Shown here: positions 56,684-64,000 of the stretch, one piece after another
Numbering within the stretch: the stretch's first letter is position 1
Layout: each line of letters opens with the position of its first letter
NCBI GenBank assembly: GCA_018269055.1
Contig: JAFDVI010000011.1
Location: 1 to 64,000 of the forward strand
Source of the DNA: Acidobacteriota bacterium
GTDB lineage: Bacteria; Acidobacteriota; Blastocatellia; RBC074
Reading direction: 5' to 3'
DNA: 64,000 nucleotides
Made by a program: the position numbers and the translations under genes
Notes under the pieces: generated by a model
Told to the model about the DNA's origin: nothing
Databases searched by the model: none
The model's input: the letters and a program-made list of their open reading frames with translations, nothing else

Positions 56684-57514
56684 ATGAGCCAGATTCTCGT
56701 AGTTGACGACGATCAAACCTTACATGAATTGATCGAAGGCGCACTCAAAAGCGAAGGGCACATCTTGCAACATGCTTTCAATGGACGCGAAGGCTTGGAC
56801 ATGTTGCGGCATGAGCGTTTTGATTTGGCACTGATTGATTACGTGATGCCGGAAATGGACGGCGGCGAGTTTTTGGAAGAGTTGCGGCGCGAACACCCCA
56901 ACCTGAAAGCCGTTATGATTACCGCCTTTGGAACTCCGGAAGCCGTGCTCGTCGCCATGCGCAAACGCGTCTGTGATTTCATCATCAAACCGTTCAGCAT
57001 TGCCGACTTGAAAGTAGCCGTCAGTTCGGTGCTCGGCGAAGCAGAACCGGTCAACATCGAAGTCATTTCCGCGAAACCACATTGGGTGCAATTGCGCGTG
57101 CCTTGCGACTTGGCGGCGGTGCCGATCCTGCAAAAACTCCTGACCCAATTGAAAGCCGATTTGCCGGAAGAAACCCGCGATGCAATGGCTTACGCCTTCC
57201 GCGAAATGCTCAATAACGCCATCGAACATGGCGGAAAACTCGACCCGACGCAGTTTGTTGAAGTGGCTTGCGTGCGAACCAAACGAGCGATTATTTACTG
57301 GATCAAAGACCCCGGCGAAGGCTTTAACCCAGCGGAACTGGAACACGCCGCCGTCAACAATCCCGCCAACGATCCTTTCCGCCACGTCACGATTCGGGAC
57401 GAAAAGGGATTGCGCGCGGGCGGCTTCGGAATTCTGATGGTCAATCAATTGGTGGACGAACTGGTTTACAACGAACGCCGCAACGAGTTGATGTTCATCA
57501 AATACCTTTCCTAA
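56684..57514 (+). CDS. Response regulator receiver fused to an RsbW-like ATPase domain
   Basis: ATG 56684 follows GAGAGGAAG; 276 aa. The receiver domain (1-120) has the acidic pocket DDD, the phospho-aspartate in LALIDYVMPEMDG and the lysine in FIIKPF. The C-terminal part (about 135-276) is a HATPase_c_2 module: EMLNNAIEHGG (N box), DPGEGFNP (G1) and GGFGILMVNQLVDEL (G2). Such a fusion would let a phosphorylation signal control an anti-sigma-type kinase. No DNA-binding part. adenosine deaminase follows 9 bp later. Confidence 0.9.
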   Translation: MSQILVVDDDQTLHELIEGALKSEGHILQHAFNGREGLDMLRHERFDLALIDYVMPEMDGGEFLEELRREHPNLKAVMITAFGTPEAVLVAMRKRVCDFIIKPFSIADLKVAVSSVLGEAEPVNIEVISAKPHWVQLRVPCDLAAVPILQKLLTQLKADLPEETRDAMAYAFREMLNNAIEHGGKLDPTQFVEVACVRTKRAIIYWIKDPGEGFNPAELEHAAVNNPANDPFRHVTIRDEKGLRAGGFGILMVNQLVDELVYNERRNELMFIKYLS

Positions 57515-57523
57515 ACGTCAGCG

Positions 57524-58555
57524 ATGCAACTGGAACACTTCATTCGCCGCATGCCAAAAGTCGAGCTTCACGTTCACTTGGAAGGTTCGATTCAGCCGGA
57601 AACATTGCTCAAACTGGCCGAACGGAATCGGGTCAAGCTGCCTGCTTCGACAGTCGAAGGTCTGCGCAAGTGGTATACCTTTACGAATTTCGCGCATTTC
57701 ATCGAAATCTACCTGACCATTTCCTCCTGCATCTGCTCGGCGGAAGACATCGAGTTGATTGCACGCGAATTCCTGCGCGGCCAGGCGATGCAAAACATCC
57801 AACATAGCGAAGTCACCTTTACGCCCTACACGCATTTCAGTTTGAATCGAAAAATTCCTTTTGTAGACCAATTGGCCGCGCTCACACGCGCACGCGCCTG
57901 GGCTGTTGAAGAATTGGGAATTAGCGTCAGTTGGGTGCTGGATATTTCGCGCAACGTGCGTCCCATCGAACACGGCTTGACCGTAGCCGATTGGGTCATC
58001 AGCGGAAAAGATCGGGGCGTGGTGGCTTTGGGATTGGGCGGGCCAGAATTTGGTCATCCGCCAGAATTATTTGCCGAAGCCTTTGATCGCGTGTTGGCAG
58101 CAGGAATGGCCAGCGTTCCGCACGCCGGAGAAGTTGCCGGCGCGGAAAGCGTATGGGGAGCGCTACGAAGCTTGAAAGCACAACGCATCGGCCACGGAGT
58201 TCGCTGCCTGGAAGACCCAAACCTTGTCATCGAATTGCGCGAGCGGCAAATCCCGCTGGAAGTGTGCCCGACCAGCAACGTCTGTTTGGGCGTCGCGCCT
58301 TCCATTGCCGAACATCCGCTGCCGCAATTGCTGGACGCAGGTCTGTACGTCACGATCAATTCCGACGATCCGCCGATGTTCAATACGACGCTGACCGACG
58401 AATACCTGAAAATCACCGAAGCCTTTCAGTTCAGCCGGGAAACCATAGAACAGTTGGCCTTAAATGCAGTGCGCGCCAGCCTGTTGCCAGAACTGACGCG
58501 CGCAGAGATGGAACAACGCTTTCGCAGCGAGTTTTCCCTTTTAAGGCCTGGGTGA
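57524..58555 (+). CDS. add: Adenosine deaminase
   Basis: A 343-aa TIM-barrel deaminase: metal ligands in KVELHVHLEGS, the catalytic glutamate in VPHAGEVAGA, histidine in IGHGVRCLED, and the aspartate in TINSDDPPMF. It converts adenosine to inosine, or, in related members, adenine to hypoxanthine; the latter cannot be excluded. It probably shares an operon with the receiver fusion. Its end overlaps the end of the convergent gene by 15 bp. Confidence 0.93.
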   Translation: MQLEHFIRRMPKVELHVHLEGSIQPETLLKLAERNRVKLPASTVEGLRKWYTFTNFAHFIEIYLTISSCICSAEDIELIAREFLRGQAMQNIQHSEVTFTPYTHFSLNRKIPFVDQLAALTRARAWAVEELGISVSWVLDISRNVRPIEHGLTVADWVISGKDRGVVALGLGGPEFGHPPELFAEAFDRVLAAGMASVPHAGEVAGAESVWGALRSLKAQRIGHGVRCLEDPNLVIELRERQIPLEVCPTSNVCLGVAPSIAEHPLPQLLDAGLYVTINSDDPPMFNTTLTDEYLKITEAFQFSRETIEQLALNAVRASLLPELTRAEMEQRFRSEFSLLRPG

Positions 58556-59224
58556 TTCCCGATTGAAAACCAGGATGGTTTCATCCCACCCGGCCAACAA
58601 ATTGACGGTGCGTTTGATTTTCAGCACGTTTCCGCCGTCAGCAAGTTCCCAGGCTTCTTTGACGTAGGAAGTGAATTGATTTCCCTGCACTTCAAATTCT
58701 CTTTCCAGGTAAATGTCCAGAATTTTATCGCCTCTTCTCCACGAAGCGCGGCGTTTGATTTTGCCCGGAGATAAACCGGCAACATCTCGAATGACTTCTT
58801 TGCCATCCAGATCGCAAACGACACGCCTTAACACAGTGGCCAAAGCTCGTCCGTGAGCAAACACCACCTTGTTGCCGCCTGAGACTGCATCCCCGATGCC
58901 GCCTCCAACGGAACCTGTGCTGCTCCCTCCGCCGGCAATGGCGGTGTTGATGGCGTTCTGCGCACTGGTTTGGGGCGGCCTGTTTTGGTCTTGCACAGGC
59001 GATGGACTGAGATTTCCGTCCACCTTGGATTCGACGAAAATCTGTTTTTCATCCTGTTTGACCGTCAGGCGATAGCTTTTCAGATCGGCGGGGACATCGC
59101 GGGTCTTTTTCACATCCAGCGTCCAAGTGCCTGAAAAGTTCGCTTGATTTTGAGCAATAGCGACAACACTGAAACCAATCAGCATTGCGCCGCAAAGGGT
59201 GATTTTGGCAATGACATTTTTCAT
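58541..59224 (-). CDS. Secreted protein of unknown function
   Basis: ATG 59224 follows GGAGGCAAGCT; 227 aa with the signal MKNVIAKITLCGAMLIGFSVVAIAQ. The mature part starts NFSGTWTLDVKKT, a pattern common in small secreted lipocalin-like or DUF-type proteins of Acidobacteria, and contains a Gly/Ser-rich segment (GGGSSTGSVGGGIGDAVSGG) in the middle. No catalytic motif recognised. Confidence 0.75.
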   Translation of the reverse strand: MKNVIAKITLCGAMLIGFSVVAIAQNQANFSGTWTLDVKKTRDVPADLKSYRLTVKQDEKQIFVESKVDGNLSPSPVQDQNRPPQTSAQNAINTAIAGGGSSTGSVGGGIGDAVSGGNKVVFAHGRALATVLRRVVCDLDGKEVIRDVAGLSPGKIKRRASWRRGDKILDIYLEREFEVQGNQFTSYVKEAWELADGGNVLKIKRTVNLLAGWDETILVFNRESPRP

Positions 59225-59411
59225 AGCTTGCCTCCTGGTTGTTTTGAATGTTGATTTTCTTGCGGATAGTTTCTGCGGGCAATGAATCGTAAGACTATCG
59301 CCCATCATTCGGCTGGGTGAAGTTTGGCCTAAAAGTAGTTTTTTGAACAGTCCTTGAACCCGAAATTGAGATTCTATGGCGGATTAATTCGGTCGGCCTC
59401 AAGCTCCATTA

Positions 59412-59445
59412 AAACAAGGAGCGGCCAGACGACCGCTCCTTGTTT
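59412..59445 (-). terminator. Rho-independent terminator of the M14 peptidase gene
   Basis: The arms AAACAAGGAGCGG and CCGCTCCTTGTTT are perfect complements with an 8-base loop; the minus-strand transcript ends in TTTT. It lies 25 bp after the peptidase stop codon. Confidence 0.88.
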
Positions 59446-59469
59446 CTGAAGTTGATCAGGTCCTTTCGA

Positions 59470-62400
59470 TCACTGATCCTGTTCGCCATTTTGACCGGCT
59501 TGAGGCTGTCCCCCTCGGCGAGGGGCACTGCGTCCCACGTTCAGATGGTCGTAATTCAGCGCCGCATTGAACAGCAGCGAAAAGCTGCCGTGTGTTTCGT
59601 GTCGCCACATTGGATTATTGGCAAACATCACCACATGGCCCTTACCGACGGGAACATCCAATACGGCGGGTTTGCCCGCGAGTTCGGAACCACCTGCCAG
59701 CATCCCACTGACAAGCAAATCCTTTTCATCCACGAAGCGCAACACTACGCGCGGACGCATCTCAGGCGGCGGTTGGTTGGCTGCGAGTTGTTGAAGCATG
59801 TCAGACTGTGCACCGTCTCCGCTCGCCGCTGGCGGGGTGTATGCTGGGCGACCCTGTATCACATCGGGGTCAGTCAAACTGCCGCGGCCGCTGGGGCGGT
59901 TTTGCTGACCGCCACCGCCGAAGCCGCCGCGTCCGCCACCCCCACCAAAACCGCCGCCGCCAGGACCGCCAGTTGCGACTTGCAACAGCGGCGATTGATT
60001 GAAATAAACCGCCAGCTTCTCATCGTAACCGTAAGCAATCGGGCTTTTCCGGTCGGCAAACGTCGCGTTCATAATCGAACCGCGTGCATTCAACGCGCGT
60101 GCATCCTGAATTGCGACACCTTCCGTGATCCCGAAATCAATCGGGATCGCAGCGTTGCTGCCAACAGTAACAAACAGGCCGCCGCTTTCGATGAACTTTT
60201 GCAAGTTCGCGACGCCGATAATCCCCATGCCACCGCGCATGTCCGCCGTCGTGTCGGGCGATTGGCCCATATTCGGCGTCAAATCGGATTTCTGCCACGG
60301 AATGGGCGAATCTTTCTCACCGCGATTGGGAATGCCCCGGACCAGCGATTGCGCCGAGCCGCCGACCGGCCCCCAAATAATCACGTCCCATTTGTCGCGC
60401 AGATTCGGCACCTGTCCGATGACTTGGTCAGAAATGTAATCGTAGGGAATGCCAAGTCGGTCGAATTCGACTCGGTACCATCCCTCGTTTTGCGTGTTCG
60501 TCCACGTATGCACGAGCGCGATACGCGGCACGGCCAGCGGATGTTGCGCGACTTTCGGCAATTCATCCACGGCATTTGCGGTCAAGCCCAACGCCGTGAC
60601 TTCTTGCCGCAAACGTGCGTCGAGGTCGCCGCCTTCGGCTTTGATGATGAACGAACCGGCGTTAAAACTGCGTTCGCCGATTTTGAACGTATCTTCGGCG
60701 GCGTTCATCTTTACGTCTTTAAGCCGAAAGCGCAGTTGTGTGAGCGCGTTTTCCGCTGTGTGATTGATGACGTAGCCAGCCTTCCCTGCACCAACGACGC
60801 TGCCCGTGACTTTGGCCATGCCGTTGATCAGCGTCATCGGGGCGTCGAGTACCTTTTCGTCTTTGACGCGCACGGTTTTGACATTGCGCAACGGGCCGAG
60901 CGTCCAGCCAGTGTCGTCATACGGGCGCGGGTCGTTGACGTTGTAATACTGCGTGTCGAGCAGCATGTCAGCCATGCGCGAATACGGTTGATCCATACGT
61001 ACAACGTAGCTTCCGGCAGGAAACTTGCCGTCTTTGGTTTCGATTTCCTTATCGGCCTTGTGGACTTCGCAGCCCTGCATCTTGAGCAGGTTTACGAGGT
61101 CGGCGGCTTCGGTCGGGCGCGGATCGTCCGCTGGCAAAACCCAAGCGGCGGGGCCTTCAGTACGCGCCTTGGCTACGGAGCGCTTGCTCTTCAGGTAATA
61201 ATTGTTGAGGAACTTCTCTTTGTTGACCGAAGTGTAATTCATTGCAAACAGAATCGCGCTCTGTTGCATGTTGATATTGTTGCGGATGGACCAGTTTACT
61301 CGCGGCAGCGGCGGGTTGGGACGATACCACTCGCGCGTGGATTGCGCAGTTGTAGTAATCATTCGCGTATCAGCGCCACCATTGCCTTGCGTTTCGTAAA
61401 AGCGGCCAATCGAGTTATGCCCATTGGCAACATAAAACATATAATTTGGTGCCCAGCCATCATAAAATCCATGCGTCCACACGCCAGGCACGCCGCGCTT
61501 GGTCATTTCTTCGATTTCGTGATAGGCGAGCGTTTGCCATTCATCAATCACCAGCGGATCGAGCCAGGCGTTGTATGGCCCTGTGCCCGTTGAAGTGTAT
61601 AGAAAAGATTGCGATTCGTGCAGGTCGTGAAGGATGGTCGGATGATAGTCGAGAAACGTCGCCATTTGATTGCGTGTCAGCGCGAGCGCCATGCCCAATG
61701 AATCGCGGTTGTTGTCGTGGGCGACGTATTTGCCCCAATACAGCAATCCGGGCGCGCGTTTACCTTCGTTGGCTTTGCGCCAGTTATAGAGGTCAACCAT
61801 CATGTCGCGCCCATCCACTTCGAGCGTCGGAGTGATCAGCACGATGACGTTTTTGCGAATTTGCTGAATGAAAGGCGTTTCTTCGACAGCCAGTCGGTAG
61901 GCCATCTCCATCAACATTTCCGGGCTGCCGGTTTCGGGCGAATGGATCGAACCGCTTGCCCAATAAATCACCTTGCCGTCGGCGATCAGTTTCTGCGCTT
62001 CGCCATCATTGATGCGGCGCGGGTCGGCGAGTTTGGCGGTGATCTCCTTGTACTTCGCCAGATTGGCAATCGTTGCTTCATCGCCAACAGCAACTAGAAG
62101 TTGCTCGCGCCCCAATTCACTCTTTTCCGCCGCGGTAAAGACCTTGACCCGCGGCGTGGCTTTCTCCAATTCGCGGTAATATCGATATTGGTCTTTCGTG
62201 TAAGTCAGCTTGTTGGGGGTCCCAATGGGATAGCCTAATATCCTGGCCGGAGTCGGCACCTTATCCGATGCCGGTAGATGATCTACCAACTCAGTCAAGA
62301 AGAACTTTTCGGTCGTGTTTTTGAGAATTGATTCTGTGTATTCCTTATCAATGGGCTGTGACTGGTCAGCTTGAGACGTTTTGGCGACCTGGGTCTGTGA

Positions 62401-62514
62401 CGCAGGCTTTTTTGCGCCTTGTGCAAGGGCCGGATTTGCAAGCGGCGAAAGAAGCAAGCCGAACAGGGCGATATGCGCGACGGCACTTCGCAGTTTGAAT
62501 GGCGAGCGAGTCAT
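59470..62514 (-). CDS. Secreted M14-family zinc carboxypeptidase-like protein
   Basis: ATG 62514 follows GGAGG, giving 1014 aa with a signal (VAHIALFGLLLSPLANPALAQ). The M14 domain spans about residues 70-390: SGSIHSPETGSPEM has the HxxE zinc ligands, and DYHPTILHDLHES carries a further histidine. The C-terminal half includes a type-1 glutamine-amidotransferase-like segment and a Gly-rich linker (GGPGGGGFGGGGGRGGFGGG). It probably degrades peptides in the periplasm or outside. A 717-codon antisense frame over this gene is not a gene. Confidence 0.9.
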   Translation of the reverse strand: MTRSPFKLRSAVAHIALFGLLLSPLANPALAQGAKKPASQTQVAKTSQADQSQPIDKEYTESILKNTTEKFFLTELVDHLPASDKVPTPARILGYPIGTPNKLTYTKDQYRYYRELEKATPRVKVFTAAEKSELGREQLLVAVGDEATIANLAKYKEITAKLADPRRINDGEAQKLIADGKVIYWASGSIHSPETGSPEMLMEMAYRLAVEETPFIQQIRKNVIVLITPTLEVDGRDMMVDLYNWRKANEGKRAPGLLYWGKYVAHDNNRDSLGMALALTRNQMATFLDYHPTILHDLHESQSFLYTSTGTGPYNAWLDPLVIDEWQTLAYHEIEEMTKRGVPGVWTHGFYDGWAPNYMFYVANGHNSIGRFYETQGNGGADTRMITTTAQSTREWYRPNPPLPRVNWSIRNNINMQQSAILFAMNYTSVNKEKFLNNYYLKSKRSVAKARTEGPAAWVLPADDPRPTEAADLVNLLKMQGCEVHKADKEIETKDGKFPAGSYVVRMDQPYSRMADMLLDTQYYNVNDPRPYDDTGWTLGPLRNVKTVRVKDEKVLDAPMTLINGMAKVTGSVVGAGKAGYVINHTAENALTQLRFRLKDVKMNAAEDTFKIGERSFNAGSFIIKAEGGDLDARLRQEVTALGLTANAVDELPKVAQHPLAVPRIALVHTWTNTQNEGWYRVEFDRLGIPYDYISDQVIGQVPNLRDKWDVIIWGPVGGSAQSLVRGIPNRGEKDSPIPWQKSDLTPNMGQSPDTTADMRGGMGIIGVANLQKFIESGGLFVTVGSNAAIPIDFGITEGVAIQDARALNARGSIMNATFADRKSPIAYGYDEKLAVYFNQSPLLQVATGGPGGGGFGGGGGRGGFGGGGQQNRPSGRGSLTDPDVIQGRPAYTPPAASGDGAQSDMLQQLAANQPPPEMRPRVVLRFVDEKDLLVSGMLAGGSELAGKPAVLDVPVGKGHVVMFANNPMWRHETHGSFSLLFNAALNYDHLNVGRSAPRRGGQPQAGQNGEQDQ

Positions 62515-62728
62515 AACGGGCCTCCGATGAAAATGATTTTCCGAATTCGCGCGATCCAATTGCGCGGTTGATGAGTTCATTCGTTCAGACGGGCGGCAGT
62601 ATCGTGCGGTTACGAGCTTTAGGCAAGATTCCATGGCAGCCTCAAATACTGAGGTGCGCGGCTCAACTCAGCTTGATAAACTGCAACCTATTCAATTTTG
62701 TGCAAACCCAAGAAGGAGATTCCTTGGC

Positions 62729-63574
62729 ATGTACTCGAATAACGAATCATCGTTTGCGTTTTCCGATCTGAATTTGGCTCGTCGGCTGGAACGTACTGAA
62801 GCCACGGCAAATGCCGAATTTGTCGAAGCTCGCGCCAAATTTTTTCCTAGTAGCGGGGCTTGCTGGATGGAATGCGCCGGAGCCTATGCCATGTTTGATG
62901 GTGTGGGCTCACCATTGACGCAAACATTTGGATTAGGTGTGTTTGAGCCGGTAACCGCAGAAACGCTCGACCGCATTGAAGAGTTTTACCGACAGCGTGG
63001 TTCGGAGGTATTTCACGAAATCAGTCCGATGTCGGATCCATCACTATTGACCCTGCTCGGCGAACGTGGGTATCGCCCAATTGAAGTGACCAGTGTCATG
63101 TTTCGGCCAATTGGGCGAAATACCAATTTGGCAATTCGAGTGAATGATCAGATCCGGATTCGGCTAATTGGCAAAAATGATGACTCTGCTCACGAATTGT
63201 GGGCGCAGACCGCCGCCAAAGGCTGGGCGCACGAAGTCGAATTCGGAGATTTGGTTTTGGATTTATCTCGGTTGACGGTGAAAAAAGGAGTCGTTCCAGC
63301 TTTTCTGGCAGAACTGAATAGCAAAGCGGTTGCCACTGGCGCATTAAGCATTACAGACGGCGTAGCGCTACTCGCCGGCGCCAGCACGATTCCCGAAGCA
63401 CGGAAACAAGGAGCACAATTGGCGCTGCTTGACACTAGGTTGCGTTATGCAGCGGAACAAGGTTGCGATCTGGCGATGATGTGCGCTTTGCCGGGCAGCG
63501 CGTCTCAACGCAACGCCGAACGGCAAGGCTTTCGGATCGCCTACACCAGAATCAAGTGGCAAGCATTCAAGTGA
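62729..63574 (+). CDS. GNAT family N-acetyltransferase
   Basis: ATG 62729 (MYSNNESSFAFSD) follows AAGGAG; 281 aa. Only the C-terminal half shows a GNAT core: GASTIPEARKQGAQLALLDTRL, then AEQGCDLAMMCALPGSASQRNAERQGFRIAYTRIKW. The N-terminal half is a degenerate GNAT-like copy (CAGAYAMFDGVGSPLTQTFGLG), as in two-domain acetyltransferases. The substrate is unknown. Confidence 0.85.
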   Translation: MYSNNESSFAFSDLNLARRLERTEATANAEFVEARAKFFPSSGACWMECAGAYAMFDGVGSPLTQTFGLGVFEPVTAETLDRIEEFYRQRGSEVFHEISPMSDPSLLTLLGERGYRPIEVTSVMFRPIGRNTNLAIRVNDQIRIRLIGKNDDSAHELWAQTAAKGWAHEVEFGDLVLDLSRLTVKKGVVPAFLAELNSKAVATGALSITDGVALLAGASTIPEARKQGAQLALLDTRLRYAAEQGCDLAMMCALPGSASQRNAERQGFRIAYTRIKWQAFK

Positions 63575-63602
63575 GCAATTTTGTGCAAGCTTAGCCAGCA
63601 AA

Positions 63603-63626
63603 ATAGGGGTGGTTGCCCACCCCTAT
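63603..63626. terminator. Hairpin between convergent GNAT and microprotein genes
   Basis: ATAGGGGTGG (63603-63612) and CCACCCCTAT (63617-63626) pair perfectly around a TTGC loop. It can act on both strands. Confidence 0.8.
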
Positions 63627-63685
63627 GTTAATCAATCTCGACAATAAATTTTGGATGCGTGAACAATGTACACGCCAGGTCAGAG

Positions 63686-63766
63686 TTACTTCTTCTTCGC
63701 GGCCTTTTTCGCCGGTTTAGCGGCTTTCTTCGCCGGAGCCTTTTTCGCTGCTTTCTTGGCTGCCAT
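63686..63766 (-). CDS. 26-residue Lys/Ala-rich basic microprotein
   Basis: The frame starts at ATG 63766, with AAGGAG 8 bases upstream, a textbook ribosome site. The product has 26 residues, composed only of Met, Ala, Lys and Pro (pattern MAAKKAAKKAPAKKAA...), ending in KKK. It resembles the tails of histone H1-like bacterial proteins. A nucleic-acid-binding or packaging role is an inference from composition. It has its own downstream hairpin. Confidence 0.75.
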   Translation of the reverse strand: MAAKKAAKKAPAKKAAKPAKKAAKKK

Positions 63767-64000
63767 AAAATTTTCTCCTTTCTCTCATTGATAGCTTAAC
63801 CACAAGATGAAGTATTGAATTATCTCTTGTAGTCTACAGCGAGTAACATACTAGATGTAGTTTATAAACTTGCTGTGATAGTGTGTCAAGAACAAATTTG
63901 AGTTGTATCAAATTCGACGCGACTATTTTGAATTGAGTCAACACTGTTGATTTTACTTGGGTGGTAAATCAGATTGCACGGCGGGCCCTATGCAAACTCT

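Noticed and set aside
59440-61593. 717-codon open frame on the plus strand
   Set aside because: It lies wholly antisense to the M14 peptidase, has no recognisable domain and reflects codon bias of the real gene.

Overview
This window most likely comes from an acidobacterium, probably of the Blastocatellia type. Three family-level signs support this: a TIGR03437-type C-terminal domain (50.0-51.9 kb), a TIGR03436-type VWFA protein (8.9-10.2 kb), and ECF sigma factor/Ser-Thr kinase pairs carrying TPR or WD40 tails. Genes for lipid A and LPS (rfaE2, an LpxL-like acyltransferase, lpxB) point to an outer membrane. The taxonomic call is an inference from families, not from a marker gene.

Layout. 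0-10 kb: a truncated FG-GAP propeller protein, a GNAT enzyme, an ECF sigma/TPR-kinase operon, a LON-domain protein, and a VWFA-yggS-yggT-yggU operon. 10-27 kb: M23 peptidase, CoA-binding protein, rfaE2-mfd, two PpiC-type foldases followed by an OB/HD hydrolase, a MocA-like nucleotidyltransferase, a class C beta-lactamase-like hydrolase, an EEP hydrolase, murJ and argF. 27-38 kb: two oxidoreductases, then a catabolic cluster. This holds a fused molybdenum hydroxylase of the selenium-dependent xanthine dehydrogenase type, two fold-type-II PLP enzymes and an SsnA-like aminohydrolase, interrupted by a four-helix-bundle gene between perfect 42-bp inverted repeats. 37-46 kb: purQ-purL, DinB, a WYL regulator, a HAD phosphatase, an LpxL-like acyltransferase, a GDT1-type transporter and lpxB. 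46-52 kb: an SMR-like/SET-domain pair, a WD40 protein that has lost most of its kinase domain next to a divergent ECF sigma factor, and a secreted CxxCH protein. 52-64 kb: selA, a ketopantoate reductase-like gene, a tRNA-Arg(UCU) split by a group I intron that carries a PD-(D/E)XK homing endonuclease, a receiver/anti-sigma-kinase fusion next to adenosine deaminase, an M14 peptidase, a GNAT protein and a 26-residue Lys/Ala-rich microprotein.

Beyond the genes, small repeats run through the window. Tandem arrays of 7-bp units (AATCCGC type and others) sit in frame inside mfd, murJ, the aminohydrolase, purL and lpxB, giving recurring peptides such as NPQSAIR in unrelated proteins. Palindromic elements lie in the leaders of argF, the aldo/keto reductase, the xanthine dehydrogenase and the OB/HD gene. 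One palindromic family lies inside two coding regions (mfd and the WD40 gene) in the same frame. The strongest leads are the four-helix-bundle element with heptamer inverted repeats and the split tRNA-Arg. selA, the Se-type hydroxylase, the MocA-like gene and the SsnA-like gene together suggest a selenium/molybdenum-dependent purine or N-heterocycle catabolic capacity.
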